DNA of 13,017 nt. Source: Muribaculaceae bacterium (lineage in GTDB: Bacteria; Bacteroidota; Bacteroidia; Bacteroidales; Muribaculaceae). Location of the stretch: contig JABUUJ010000020.1 in the NCBI GenBank assembly GCA_021443235.1, forward strand, positions 11,142-24,158, in the 5' to 3' direction. The notes beneath the pieces were generated by a model, which did no database searches, was not told where the DNA came from, and was given only the letters and a program-made list of their open reading frames with translations. A program made the position numbers and the translations under genes. Shown here piece after piece: positions 1 through 6,845 of this stretch; within the stretch, counting starts at the first letter, position 1, and each line of letters opens with the position of its first letter.

Positions 1-24
1 GAAACCTTCCAACGCCCAACAACA

Positions 25-537
25 ATGAGACGCATCGCCATAATCCTGATTGTCGCCGCGACGGCACTTGCGCAGTCGTGCATCCCAAAATACACGTTTA
101 ACGGCGCGTCAATCGACTACTCCAAGTACAAGACACTGTCGTTCAGCGATTTCCCCATACGCGCAGCGCTCGTTTACCCACCGCTGCAGCAACTCTTCGA
201 AAACAAGCTGCTCGACATGATTCAGCAGCAAACCCGACTGCGCGTCATCGACAGCGCCAACAGCGACCTGCGCATGGAAGGCGAAATCACCGGCTACAAC
301 CTCACGCCGCAAGCCGTGGGAGAGGACGCCTACGCCAGCCAGACGCGACTCACCGTCACCGTACACGTGAGGTATATCGACAACAAAAACCCTAACCTCT
401 CCAAGGAGCAAAGCTTCTCGGCCTACCGCGACTTCTCGGCCTCGGAGATGCTCACCGACGTGCAAGACGAATTGTGCAACCAAATATGTAAGGACCTTGC
501 CGACCTCATCTTCAACGCCACGCTGGGCGACTGGTAA
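25..537 (+). CDS. lptE: LptE-family LPS-assembly lipoprotein
   Basis: This is an outer-membrane lipoprotein of the Bacteroidota LptE family, the plug/partner of LptD in delivering lipopolysaccharide to the outer leaflet. The N-terminus has two arginines, a hydrophobic stretch (residues 4-16) and a lipobox-like LAQS before Cys19, which would be lipidated. The mature part opens with the family hallmark PKYTFNGASIDY (21-32) followed by the strand 'KTLSFSDFPIRAALVYPPL' (36-54); the remainder alternates short strands and helices as in other LptE proteins. The length of 170 aa is normal. The ATG at 25 directly precedes the signal sequence. A 24-nt gap separates it from the next gene, so the two are probably co-transcribed. 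Any upstream promoter lies outside the window. Family assignment rests on recalled motif similarity. Confidence 0.85.
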   Translation: MRRIAIILIVAATALAQSCIPKYTFNGASIDYSKYKTLSFSDFPIRAALVYPPLQQLFENKLLDMIQQQTRLRVIDSANSDLRMEGEITGYNLTPQAVGEDAYASQTRLTVTVHVRYIDNKNPNLSKEQSFSAYRDFSASEMLTDVQDELCNQICKDLADLIFNATLGDW

Positions 538-561
538 CACCACACAAAACGACAACACCCT

Positions 562-1098
562 ATGTTAGACGACAATTTCAACGACCACTTCATGGAGCAC
601 GACGAGGACAAAGTGAAACCCGTGCACCAAGAGACTCCGCAAGAGCGCGAAGACCGCGAAATCGAGGAGTCAATCATCTCGCGACGGCACAACACCATGC
701 GCATCATCATCCTCTCGACGATTATCGCGCTGGGCATCTTCCTCTTCACTTGGACCTACCTTCACTTCTACCGGCCCTACTCTCACAGTGTTGAGAAAGG
801 GTGGGTGATGAGCGTTGCCACCGAGGGCTCGGTGTTCAAGACCATAGAGTGCAAAATGCTCACCCAAGACCTCGTGCTCGACACCATGAAGGTGCAATGG
901 CGTGGCGACACCATCATCGTTGACAATTGCAACTTCGGCGGAACAATCGCCAACGACAGCCTGCTCAACGAGGCCATAAAATGGAAAGCCAGCGGCAAAC
1001 GCGTGGTGGTGGAATATGACACCTACAGCGGCTCACTACCCTGGCGTGGCAACACTCGCAACGTCATCACCAGCATCGTCCTCGACTCGATACAGTAG
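562..1098 (+). CDS. Single-pass membrane protein of unknown function
   Basis: The function is not recognised. The protein has 178 residues: a highly charged, acidic cytoplasmic N-terminus (1-40, many D/E), an RRHN basic patch, one membrane helix (about 47-69) and an extracytoplasmic domain of about 110 residues. The segment YSHSVEKGWVMSVATEGSVF (73-92) resembles a motif in small Bacteroidales membrane proteins with the pattern 'Y..G.R.G....S..G..FKT.EG', usually annotated as hypothetical. The domain is predicted from its residue pattern to be rich in short beta strands. It lies 24 nt downstream of lptE and is followed by a 10-bp tandem repeat array rather than another close gene, so it probably ends the lptE transcript. 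A role in the envelope is inferred only from location and topology. Confidence 0.7.
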   Translation: MLDDNFNDHFMEHDEDKVKPVHQETPQEREDREIEESIISRRHNTMRIIILSTIIALGIFLFTWTYLHFYRPYSHSVEKGWVMSVATEGSVFKTIECKMLTQDLVLDTMKVQWRGDTIIVDNCNFGGTIANDSLLNEAIKWKASGKRVVVEYDTYSGSLPWRGNTRNVITSIVLDSIQ

Positions 1099-1100
1099 AC

Positions 1101-1160
1101 GTGGTTCAACGTGGTTTAACTTGGTTCAACGTTGTTTAACGTGGTTCAACTTGGTTCAAC
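1101..1160. repeat. Tandem array of six 10-bp units, consensus GTGGTTYAAC
   Basis: Six contiguous units at exactly 10-bp spacing begin at 1101, 1111, 1121, 1131, 1141 and 1151. Variation is limited to G/T at positions 1 and 3 and C/T at position 7. Each unit contains the near-palindrome GTTYAAC. The array sits just after the stop of the upstream membrane gene and about 100 nt before the promoter of the acyltransferase gene. It could be a minisatellite or a helically phased protein-binding array. Confidence 0.9.
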
Positions 1161-1256
1161 ATGTTGAAGCAAGTTGCGCGAAGCAAGTCAAAGTCAAAAA
1201 AAGGGGCAAAAAAGAGAAAAAACTGACAAAATGTCGCGTTTTTTCTTTTTTTTTAG

Positions 1257-1264
1257 TACCTTTG
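1257..1264 (+). promoter_or_regulatory. Bacteroidota -7 promoter element (TACCTTTG)
   Basis: This is an 8/8 match to TAnnTTTG, 28 nt before the ATG at 1293, in a T-rich context (poly-T at 1239-1254). A start site near 1271 is expected. No convincing -33 TTTG is seen. It implies that the acyltransferase and sigma-54 activator genes are transcribed independently of lptE. Confidence 0.7.
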
Positions 1265-1292
1265 CGCCTGTCTTCATCACAACAACACTACA

Positions 1293-2153
1293 ATGCAACA
1301 AGACTCAAGCAAATATAACGAGGTGAGCGGAATCAAGAAAACCGTGCTCGACTATGACGACCTGCGCAAAATGGTGCCGTTTTTCGACGGCAAGGAAAAA
1401 CTGGTCAACATGCTCATGCATTGGTTTGACCTCGACGACGTTAACGACATGCACACCCGCCACTGCGACACCCCAGGGGTAGCATTCACTCAAGGCATGC
1501 TCGAAGACCTGGGCGCCAACATCAACATACGCAATCGCGAGATACTCGAGAACCTGCCACAGGGAAGTTTCATCACCGTGTCTAACCACCCCTTCGGCGC
1601 CCTCGACGGCATCATGCTCATCAACATCCTGGGACACTACCGCCCCGACGTCAAAGTGCTGGTAAACATGATTCTCAACTACATAGGTGCGATGAAGCCC
1701 AACTTCATCGCCGTTGACGCGCTGCAGAGCGACGACCCCAAAAAACGCGCCGTCTCGGTGCGGGGACTCGCCGAGGCATTAAAACACGTGCGCGACGGGC
1801 ACCCATTGTCGTTCTTCCCCGCCGGAGCAGTGTCGAAAATCAACTGGAAGATGGAGCTCGAGGACCGCGACTGGCAACCCAGCGTGGCACGCCTCATCCA
1901 GAAGTGCAAGGTGCCCGTCATCCCCATCTTCTTCCACGGCAGCAACAGCACGCTCTTCAACATCCTGGGACGCATAGACTGGCGACTGCGCACGCTGCGA
2001 CTACCCGCCGAGGTGTTCAGGCGCAAGAGCTACAACTTCAACGTGAGCGTGGGCCAGCCCATTATGCCCGAAGAGCAGGCACAATACACCACTCCCGAGG
2101 AGCTGGCGCTATTTCTGAAACAACAGACCTATAAATTAAAACTATGGCAATAA
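1293..2153 (+). CDS. PlsC-like lysophospholipid/aminolipid acyltransferase
   Basis: This membrane-associated acyltransferase of the PlsC/LPLAT superfamily would transfer an acyl chain to a lysolipid hydroxyl. Motif I is SNHPFGALDG (97-106) with His99 and Asp105. The spacing is H-x5-D, not the classical H-x4-D, as I recall for Bacteroidota relatives linked to glycine/ornithine lipid O-acylation (GlsA/OlsA-like). Motif III is FFPAGAVSK (174-182) and motif IV is VPVIPIFFHG (207-216). No true membrane-spanning helix is evident, so peripheral attachment is likely. The ATG at 1293 fits the promoter at 1257. The stop overlaps the start of the sigma-54 activator by 10 nt, so the two genes are coupled. 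The acceptor substrate (lysophosphatidic acid or an N-acyl amino acid) cannot be told from sequence; I lean to the aminolipid type. Confidence 0.8.
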   Translation: MQQDSSKYNEVSGIKKTVLDYDDLRKMVPFFDGKEKLVNMLMHWFDLDDVNDMHTRHCDTPGVAFTQGMLEDLGANINIRNREILENLPQGSFITVSNHPFGALDGIMLINILGHYRPDVKVLVNMILNYIGAMKPNFIAVDALQSDDPKKRAVSVRGLAEALKHVRDGHPLSFFPAGAVSKINWKMELEDRDWQPSVARLIQKCKVPVIPIFFHGSNSTLFNILGRIDWRLRTLRLPAEVFRRKSYNFNVSVGQPIMPEEQAQYTTPEELALFLKQQTYKLKLWQ

Positions 2154-3394
2154 CACAAGAAGAAATCGCAAAAACGATGCTGGCACACGGCATCATTGGC
2201 AAAAACGAAGGCCTATACAAAGCCGTCACACGAGCCATGCAGGCCGCACCCTTCAACGTGTCGGTGCTCGTGCTGGGAGAAAGCGGAACCGGCAAGGACG
2301 TGATTCCGCGCATCATCCACAGCCAGGGGCCACGCAAGCACAAGGCATATCTGAGCCTCAACTGCGCGTCAATACCCGAGCACCTCATCGACAGTGCCCT
2401 CTTTGGACACGTCAAAGGTGCCTTCACAGGAGCTAACAACGACCAAAACGGATATTTTGAGGAAGCCGACGGCGGCACTCTGTTTCTCGACGAGCTGGGC
2501 GAGATGCCTCTCGCCACACAGGCCAAGCTGCTGCGTGTGCTCGAAAACCACGAAATCATAAAACTGGGGGCGGCTATCCCCAAGCGCGTCGACGTGCGAG
2601 TCATCGCCGCCACCAACCGCGACCTGGCAACTCTCGTCGGTGAAGGAAAATTCCGCGAGGACCTATACTATCGCCTCTCGGCAATCGAGATCAAAATACC
2701 CTCGCTGAAAGAGCGCGGTGCCGATGACATCAAGATGCTTGTGCGCTGGTTCTCGCGCAAATTCCGCGACAGCCACTCCAACATATCGCCCAACACACGC
2801 TTCAAACCCGAGGCACTGGACGCGCTGGCGGCACACTCCTGGCCAGGCAACGTGCGTGAGCTCAAAAACATTGTGGAGCGCATCCTCGTCTTTGAAAACG
2901 GCAACGAGGTGGATGCCGACAAAGTGAAGCAATACCTGCCACAAGAAATCGTCAAGCACGGCGGAGTCGCTTTTCCCCCAGTACCAGGCGGTCACGGCAA
3001 GATGGAGTATGAGCGCGAGCGTGCTCTGATATGGGCATCGATAAAGCAAATCGGCGACGAATTGAAGCAACTCAAGGCCCAGCTGGGCGAGATACACAAC
3101 ATCCCCGCCTTTGCCAACAGCAACCTTACCGACCTGCAGCGCGACGTCACTGCTCCCATCAGCATCGACGACAGCATCACCATCGAGAGCGGAAACGCAA
3201 CCGAGACCATGCAGACCAAGCACATCAAAGAGGTGGCAACCGATGTCGAGACTATCAAAACACTCGACGAGACCGAGCGCGAGACCATTAAAGAGGCCCT
3301 CAACCGAAACCATGGCAAGCGACGCAGAACAGCTGTGGAGCTCAACATCTCAGAGCGCACCCTATACCGCAAAATCAAGGAGTATAACCTGTGA
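2144..3394 (+). CDS. Sigma-54-dependent transcriptional activator without receiver domain
   Basis: This bacterial enhancer-binding protein uses ATP hydrolysis to remodel sigma-54 RNA polymerase. The AAA+ domain starts almost at the N-terminus: Walker A GESGTGKD (45-52), the sigma-54-contacting loop GAFTGA (92-97), Walker B LFLDELGEM (113-121), AATNRD (155-160) and WPGNVREL (233-240). A linker of about 100 residues rich in polar residues leads to a Fis-type helix-turn-helix (about 378-416, ending ISERTLYRKIKEYNL). There is no N-terminal response-regulator receiver, GAF or PAS domain, so control must come from expression level or a binding partner, as for PspF. At 416 aa it is complete. It overlaps the acyltransferase by 10 nt and is followed 20 nt later by the TPR gene. 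Bacteroidales genomes commonly carry such a gene near lptE and secG. Its target promoters are not known. Confidence 0.92.
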   Translation: MAITQEEIAKTMLAHGIIGKNEGLYKAVTRAMQAAPFNVSVLVLGESGTGKDVIPRIIHSQGPRKHKAYLSLNCASIPEHLIDSALFGHVKGAFTGANNDQNGYFEEADGGTLFLDELGEMPLATQAKLLRVLENHEIIKLGAAIPKRVDVRVIAATNRDLATLVGEGKFREDLYYRLSAIEIKIPSLKERGADDIKMLVRWFSRKFRDSHSNISPNTRFKPEALDALAAHSWPGNVRELKNIVERILVFENGNEVDADKVKQYLPQEIVKHGGVAFPPVPGGHGKMEYERERALIWASIKQIGDELKQLKAQLGEIHNIPAFANSNLTDLQRDVTAPISIDDSITIESGNATETMQTKHIKEVATDVETIKTLDETERETIKEALNRNHGKRRRTAVELNISERTLYRKIKEYNL

Positions 3395-3414
3395 GCAATA
3401 AATAAGCAACACCA

Positions 3415-4167
3415 ATGAGCGACATTGTAAACTCTCTGATCACCGCCGCGACTCATGGCGGCACAACGCGCGAGTGGCTCGACGAGTGGCTCAACAACCA
3501 CCCCTACTGCACTACGCCTCTGCTCCTATATCTCAAGGAGCACGGCACGCAAGGCAATGAGGAACTCCTCGCACGACTCGCCATAGCCAGCCCCGACCGC
3601 AAGGCTCTTGCCATGCAACTGGGCGAAGGCGTGGAGCAGTTTGCCAACTTCTACCCGCCCGAGGCAAAACCCGAGACACCCCAGACCGACGACGCCATTG
3701 ACCGCTTCCTCAACACCTTTGGCAGCTCAAGCCAGCGCGAAATCGACGCCATCAGCAACGCCATCTTCAACCCCACGCCCGACTATGCCGACATTCTCGC
3801 CGCCGAGGACCAAGGCTCACACACCACCGAGCCCCTGAGCAAGGAAGACCAACTCATCAACGACTTTATCGCCGAGAGCCGTCAGCGCGAGAAGGAGGTC
3901 GTCAATGCCCCGTCGCAACCACATGTCGAGGAACACGAGAAGGCCGAGGTGGCCCACGATGCCATCAACGATCCCGAGCACCAAGACGACTCCATGCTGC
4001 AGCAGTCGCTCGCCCACGCCTATATAGCACAGCACAAATATAGGCAGGCACTCGAAATTATTGAAAACATAAATTTGCGTTTTCCAGAAAAAAGTATTTA
4101 CTTTGCAGACCAAATTCGCTTTTTGCGAAAACTGGTATTAAACGAAACAATAATAAATAACAAATAA
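3415..4167 (+). CDS. TPR-containing protein upstream of secG
   Basis: This 250-residue protein is predicted soluble and has no signal peptide. The N-terminal third (1-75) is helical. The middle (80-190) is low-complexity, acidic and rich in Pro/Glu/Asp, probably disordered. The C-terminus carries a tetratricopeptide-like pair of helices with SLAHAYIAQHKYRQALEII (198-216), followed by FPEKSIYFADQIRFLRKL (223-240), a signature I recall from Bacteroidota proteins encoded between the sigma-54 activator/LptE and SecG. The function is unknown; a scaffold role in envelope assembly is plausible from context only. The last 140 nt are distinctly AT-rich compared with the rest of the gene and contain a promoter-like element at 4070-4077. 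secG begins 10 nt after the stop. Confidence 0.75.
   Translation: MSDIVNSLITAATHGGTTREWLDEWLNNHPYCTTPLLLYLKEHGTQGNEELLARLAIASPDRKALAMQLGEGVEQFANFYPPEAKPETPQTDDAIDRFLNTFGSSSQREIDAISNAIFNPTPDYADILAAEDQGSHTTEPLSKEDQLINDFIAESRQREKEVVNAPSQPHVEEHEKAEVAHDAINDPEHQDDSMLQQSLAHAYIAQHKYRQALEIIENINLRFPEKSIYFADQIRFLRKLVLNETIINNK
4070..4077 (+). promoter_or_regulatory. Possible internal -7 element (TAAATTTG) for secG
   Basis: This is an 8/8 TAnnTTTG match inside the AT-rich 3' end of the TPR gene, about 100 nt before the secG ATG. A 7/8 match, TTACTTTG, follows at 4098-4105. Either could give secG its own transcript. No -33 element is clear, and chance matches are not excluded in such AT-rich sequence. Confidence 0.4.
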
Positions 4168-4177
4168 ACATTCAAAA

Positions 4178-4555
4178 ATGTATCTTATTTTTGCAATTCT
4201 TATCGTTATCGCCTCTGTTCTTCTCATTGGCGTTGTTCTTATCCAGAAGTCTAAAGGTGGCGGTCTCGCTGCCAACGTAAACAGCTACAACCAGTTTATG
4301 GGCGTGCGCAAAACCACCGATTTCGTAGAGAAAGCAACCTGGGGTCTCGCTATCTTCATCTGCGTCCTCTCTATCGCATCGGCCTTTGTATCAGCTCCCA
4401 CCATGGTTGAGGCAGCCCCCCAAATCAAGAAACTGCCCGCTACCGAGACTCAGGCTCCCGCATTCCCCACAGCGACCGACGATAAGGCAACGCCCGCCGA
4501 GCAAGCAGCCCCCGCTCAGCCGGCTCCCGCTCCCGCTCAGGAGGCAGCCAAGTAA
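4178..4555 (+). CDS. secG: Protein translocase subunit SecG
   Basis: This is the small, non-essential subunit of the SecYEG channel in the inner membrane that assists SecA-driven export. Two membrane helices are visible (about 2-22 and 54-71). The conserved cytoplasmic loop between them starts with LIQKSKGGGLA (21-31) and includes FMGVRKTTDFVEKATW (40-55). A C-terminal Ala/Pro/Gln/Glu-rich tail (about 78-125) is typical of Bacteroidota SecG proteins and probably disordered. Codon use differs from its neighbours, with more T-ending codons (for example in the Ser-Lys-Gly-Gly loop), as often seen in highly expressed genes. It follows the TPR gene by 10 nt. The identification is secure from topology and the loop motif. 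Confidence 0.93.
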   Translation: MYLIFAILIVIASVLLIGVVLIQKSKGGGLAANVNSYNQFMGVRKTTDFVEKATWGLAIFICVLSIASAFVSAPTMVEAAPQIKKLPATETQAPAFPTATDDKATPAEQAAPAQPAPAPAQEAAK

Positions 4556-4592
4556 CAAGGCATAAAAAACCGTTTTTTACAATAACCCAATA

Positions 4593-4640
4593 GCACGCAC
4601 ACTGCTGTGCCAGCACTGCTGGACGCACAAGTGGGCGTGC
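4593..4640 (+). terminator. Imperfect stem-loop after secG, possible terminator
   Basis: GCACGC (4593-4598) can pair with GCGTGC (4635-4640), and inside it TGCTG (4603-4607) can pair with CAGCA (4611-4615). The downstream sequence ATTTTGAGTTTC is only mildly T-rich, so this is a weak intrinsic terminator candidate. The 188-nt gap between secG and the next gene otherwise holds only AT-rich sequence with a 7/8 match to the -7 element (TATGTTTT, 4674-4681). Confidence 0.35.
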
Positions 4641-4743
4641 ATTTTGAGTTTCAAATCGCATTTTCGGCATTTTTATGTTTTTTTAACCTTCTGGTGCCTT
4701 TTCGCAAAAACCGCGTCTCGAGCGCCAAAAAAATATTAGCACA

Positions 4744-5715
4744 ATGAGGAAAATGACACATCTGACTCTTGCCGCAATCCTGCTCACAGCCACTGCCTGT
4801 GGCAACAACAACAGCCAAGGCAACAACACCGACGACCAGCAACCCAAAACCACGATAAAAGTGGAGTTTGACGCCGATTCGGCCTATGCCTTCACCGCGG
4901 CACAATGCGACTTCGGCCCTCGAGTGCCCGGCACACAGGCACACGAGAAGTGCGCACAGTGGCTCACCGCCAAACTCAACACTTGGGCCGACAGCGTCAT
5001 CGTGCAGCAAGGCGCGGTAACGACCTTCGACGGTAAGAAGTTTACCGCCAAGAACATAATAGCGCAGTTTAACCCCACTGCCGAGCGACGCCTGCTGCTA
5101 CTCGCCCACTGGGACTGCCGCCCGTGGGCCGACCAAGACCCCGACGAGAGCAAGCGCAACGAGCCTGTAATGGGTGCCAACGATGCCGCCAGTGGCGTGG
5201 CTGTGCTGCTCGAGGTGGCACGCGCCCTCAAGCACACCCCGGCACCGCTGGGTGTCGATATCCTGCTCGTCGACCTTGAGGACTGGGGCACAACCCACCA
5301 GGAAGACAGCTGGGCGCTGGGCACACAATACTGGGCACGGCACCCGCATGTGCCTGGCTACAAGCCCCTTTACGGCATTTTACTTGACATGGTGGGGGCT
5401 CGCGACGCACAGTTTGCCCCCGAGTACCACTCACTCAAATATGCCCCGTCAACCGTTCAGCTCGTGTGGGACACCGCACGCGAGAGCGGCTTTGCCTCGT
5501 TCTTCCGCAATGACGGCGGCGGAGCCGTGACCGACGACCATGTGGTGGTGAACGAGACCGCCGGCATCGCCTGCATCGACATTATCGACGCACGCCCCAA
5601 CCAGCCCCACGGTTTCTTTAGCCACTGGCACACCACCCACGACACAATGGACAACATCGACCGCGCGCCACTAAAGGCCGTGGGACAAACCCTTCTAAAC
5701 ATTATTTACCAATGA
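4744..5715 (+). CDS. M28-family glutaminyl-peptide cyclotransferase-like lipoprotein
   Basis: This is a zinc-dependent alpha/beta enzyme of the M28 aminopeptidase/glutaminyl cyclase group. Bacteroidota homologues such as the periplasmic glutaminyl cyclases of Porphyromonas and Prevotella convert N-terminal Gln of exported proteins to pyroglutamate. The N-terminus is a lipoprotein signal (hydrophobic 7-18, Cys19 after ATA), followed by an Asn/Gln-rich tether. The core shows LLLLAHWDCRPWAD (117-130), GANDAASG (144-151), VDLEDWG (176-182) and SHWHTTHDTMDNID (293-306). The expected single-zinc ligands are Asp147, Glu179 and His299, and all are present. Trp295 and the AHWD motif favour a cyclase over a two-zinc aminopeptidase. 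The length of 323 aa is normal. The stop overlaps the next start as ATGA, so the two genes are translationally coupled. An aminopeptidase activity is not excluded. Confidence 0.85.
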   Translation: MRKMTHLTLAAILLTATACGNNNSQGNNTDDQQPKTTIKVEFDADSAYAFTAAQCDFGPRVPGTQAHEKCAQWLTAKLNTWADSVIVQQGAVTTFDGKKFTAKNIIAQFNPTAERRLLLLAHWDCRPWADQDPDESKRNEPVMGANDAASGVAVLLEVARALKHTPAPLGVDILLVDLEDWGTTHQEDSWALGTQYWARHPHVPGYKPLYGILLDMVGARDAQFAPEYHSLKYAPSTVQLVWDTARESGFASFFRNDGGGAVTDDHVVVNETAGIACIDIIDARPNQPHGFFSHWHTTHDTMDNIDRAPLKAVGQTLLNIIYQ

Positions 5716-6674
5716 TTTCCAACCTTTTTGGCGAACCCAACAATGTGTTTCAGCACATGATGCATGTCCCCTACGACACCACGCCGCCAGGCGTTTACTC
5801 GGCCGCAACACTCTACAAGGGATATGACCACCACCGCCCCGAAACATTCGCAACCTGCTATGACCAAGCGGTTTACAAATTCTTTATCATAGAAGGCAAG
5901 ATCACCACCGACCCCAAAGAATCGATGGCGCGCGCCTCGCACGACCACTATGTGCTGCAAGGCATCTACGACTTGTTCAGGAAATATGATCCCCGCCAAG
6001 TGGTGGGCGTGATGGGTGGCAGCGCAATGAAACGCACCGACGACGCCTACCGGCAAATAGTGCTCATAGCCAAGCACCTCACCGAGGCCGGCTCGCTCAT
6101 GGTGTCGGGGGGCGGCTCGGGAGCAATGGAGGCAACCTCGCTGGGCGGCTTCCTTGCCGGGCGCGACGACAGCGACATCGACCGGGCTCTTGAAATACTC
6201 GTCCAAGCCCCCGATTATCACAGCCCGGGCTACATGGAGACGGCTTTTGAGGTCATCGACAAGTTGCCCAGCACAGGGCAATACAATTGCCTCGCCATCC
6301 CAACATGGCTCTACGGACACGAGCCTACAGCGCCCTTTGCATCGCACATTGGCAAGCTGTTTTGCAACAGCGTGCGCGAGGACATTCTGCTCACAGTGTC
6401 TTTCGGCGGCATCATCTTCACCCCAGGTAGCGCCGGCACCATGCAGGAAATCTTCCAGGAAGCAGTCCAAAACCACTACCTCACACTGGGCATCGCCAGC
6501 CCTATGGTGTTTCTGGGCGAGGAGTTCTGGACCGAGACAATGCCGGCCTACGCCATGCTAAAGCATCTGAGCGAGACAGGCCGATACAAAAACCTGCTTC
6601 TCTCTATCACCGACGACCCCGCCACCGCAGTCGCCACCATCCTCGACTTCCAGCGCACCGCCAAGGGGAAGTAG
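5712..6674 (+). CDS. LOG-family Rossmann-fold nucleotide-binding protein
   Basis: This is a cytoplasmic protein of the LOG/lysine decarboxylase-like family (Rossmann fold), some members of which are nucleoside-5'-monophosphate phosphoribohydrolases. The motifs are VVGVMGGSA (97-105), SGGGSGAMEA (132-141), and the family signature PGSAGTMQEIFQE (238-250), a variant of PGGxGTxxE with Ser in place of the second Gly. At 320 aa it is longer than the roughly 190-aa classical LOG proteins, with an N-terminal extension of about 95 residues and an insert around 148-230, like the long subfamily in Bacteroidota annotated simply as Rossmann-fold protein. The substrate is unknown. The start overlaps the upstream stop by 4 nt. 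A 9-bp tandem repeat array begins at the last base of its stop codon. Confidence 0.8.
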   Translation: MISNLFGEPNNVFQHMMHVPYDTTPPGVYSAATLYKGYDHHRPETFATCYDQAVYKFFIIEGKITTDPKESMARASHDHYVLQGIYDLFRKYDPRQVVGVMGGSAMKRTDDAYRQIVLIAKHLTEAGSLMVSGGGSGAMEATSLGGFLAGRDDSDIDRALEILVQAPDYHSPGYMETAFEVIDKLPSTGQYNCLAIPTWLYGHEPTAPFASHIGKLFCNSVREDILLTVSFGGIIFTPGSAGTMQEIFQEAVQNHYLTLGIASPMVFLGEEFWTETMPAYAMLKHLSETGRYKNLLLSITDDPATAVATILDFQRTAKGK

Positions 6675-6716
6675 TTTGTCAAGTTTGTCAAGGGGCAAGT
6701 TTGTCAAGTTTGTCAA
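6674..6716. repeat. 9-bp tandem repeat GTTTGTCAA, four copies
   Basis: Perfect GTTTGTCAA units lie at 6674-6682, 6683-6691, 6699-6707 and 6708-6716. A 7-nt GGGGCAA separates the second and third, and decayed units continue to about 6732 (GTTATCAA at 6725-6732). The same unit in reverse complement forms the array at 9945-10016. Confidence 0.9.
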
Positions 6717-6739
6717 GTTGAAAGGTTATCAAGTTGTCG

Positions 6740-6776
6740 TTAATGACCTTAACCGGCCTTAGCGGCCTTAATGACC
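6740..6776. repeat. 9/10-bp tandem repeat of TTAATGACC type
   Basis: Units are TTAATGACC (6740-6748), TTAACCGGCC (6749-6758), TTAGCGGCC (6759-6767) and TTAATGACC (6768-6776), then a partial TTAA. This second, unrelated minisatellite lies directly after the GTTTGTCAA array in the same gap. Confidence 0.8.
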
Positions 6777-6778
6777 TT

Positions 6779-6818
6779 AAAGAAGAAAATGGCCCCCAGG
6801 ACACAAGTCCCAGGGGCC
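6779..6818 (-). terminator. Intrinsic terminator of the capsid-like gene
   Basis: Arms 6791-6802 and 6807-6818 form a 12-bp GC-rich stem with two mismatches and an ACAA loop. Read on the minus strand, the stem is followed by ATTTTCTTCTTT (6790-6779). It starts 28 nt after the minus-strand stop codon. On the plus strand it could also stop transcripts arriving from the LOG gene, though the T tract there is poor. Confidence 0.75.
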
Positions 6819-6845
6819 TTAACCATGTTTAAACGCTCTTCCCGA

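Noticed and set aside
1101..1160. CRISPR array
   Set aside because: Units are 10 bp and contiguous without unique spacers, and no cas gene is present. The same reasoning applies to the arrays at 6674, 6740 and 9945.
2178..2200. TGGCAC in the sigma-54 activator gene as a second sigma-54 promoter
   Set aside because: It is inside coding sequence and no TTGC follows at the required spacing. Other TGGCAC occurrences (for example near 1884 and 5217) fail in the same way.
5706..6476. Minus-strand open frame of 256 codons opposite the LOG gene
   Set aside because: It is antisense to clear Rossmann-fold motifs (SGGGSGAME, PGSAGTMQE) and has no motif of its own. It is a composition-driven shadow.
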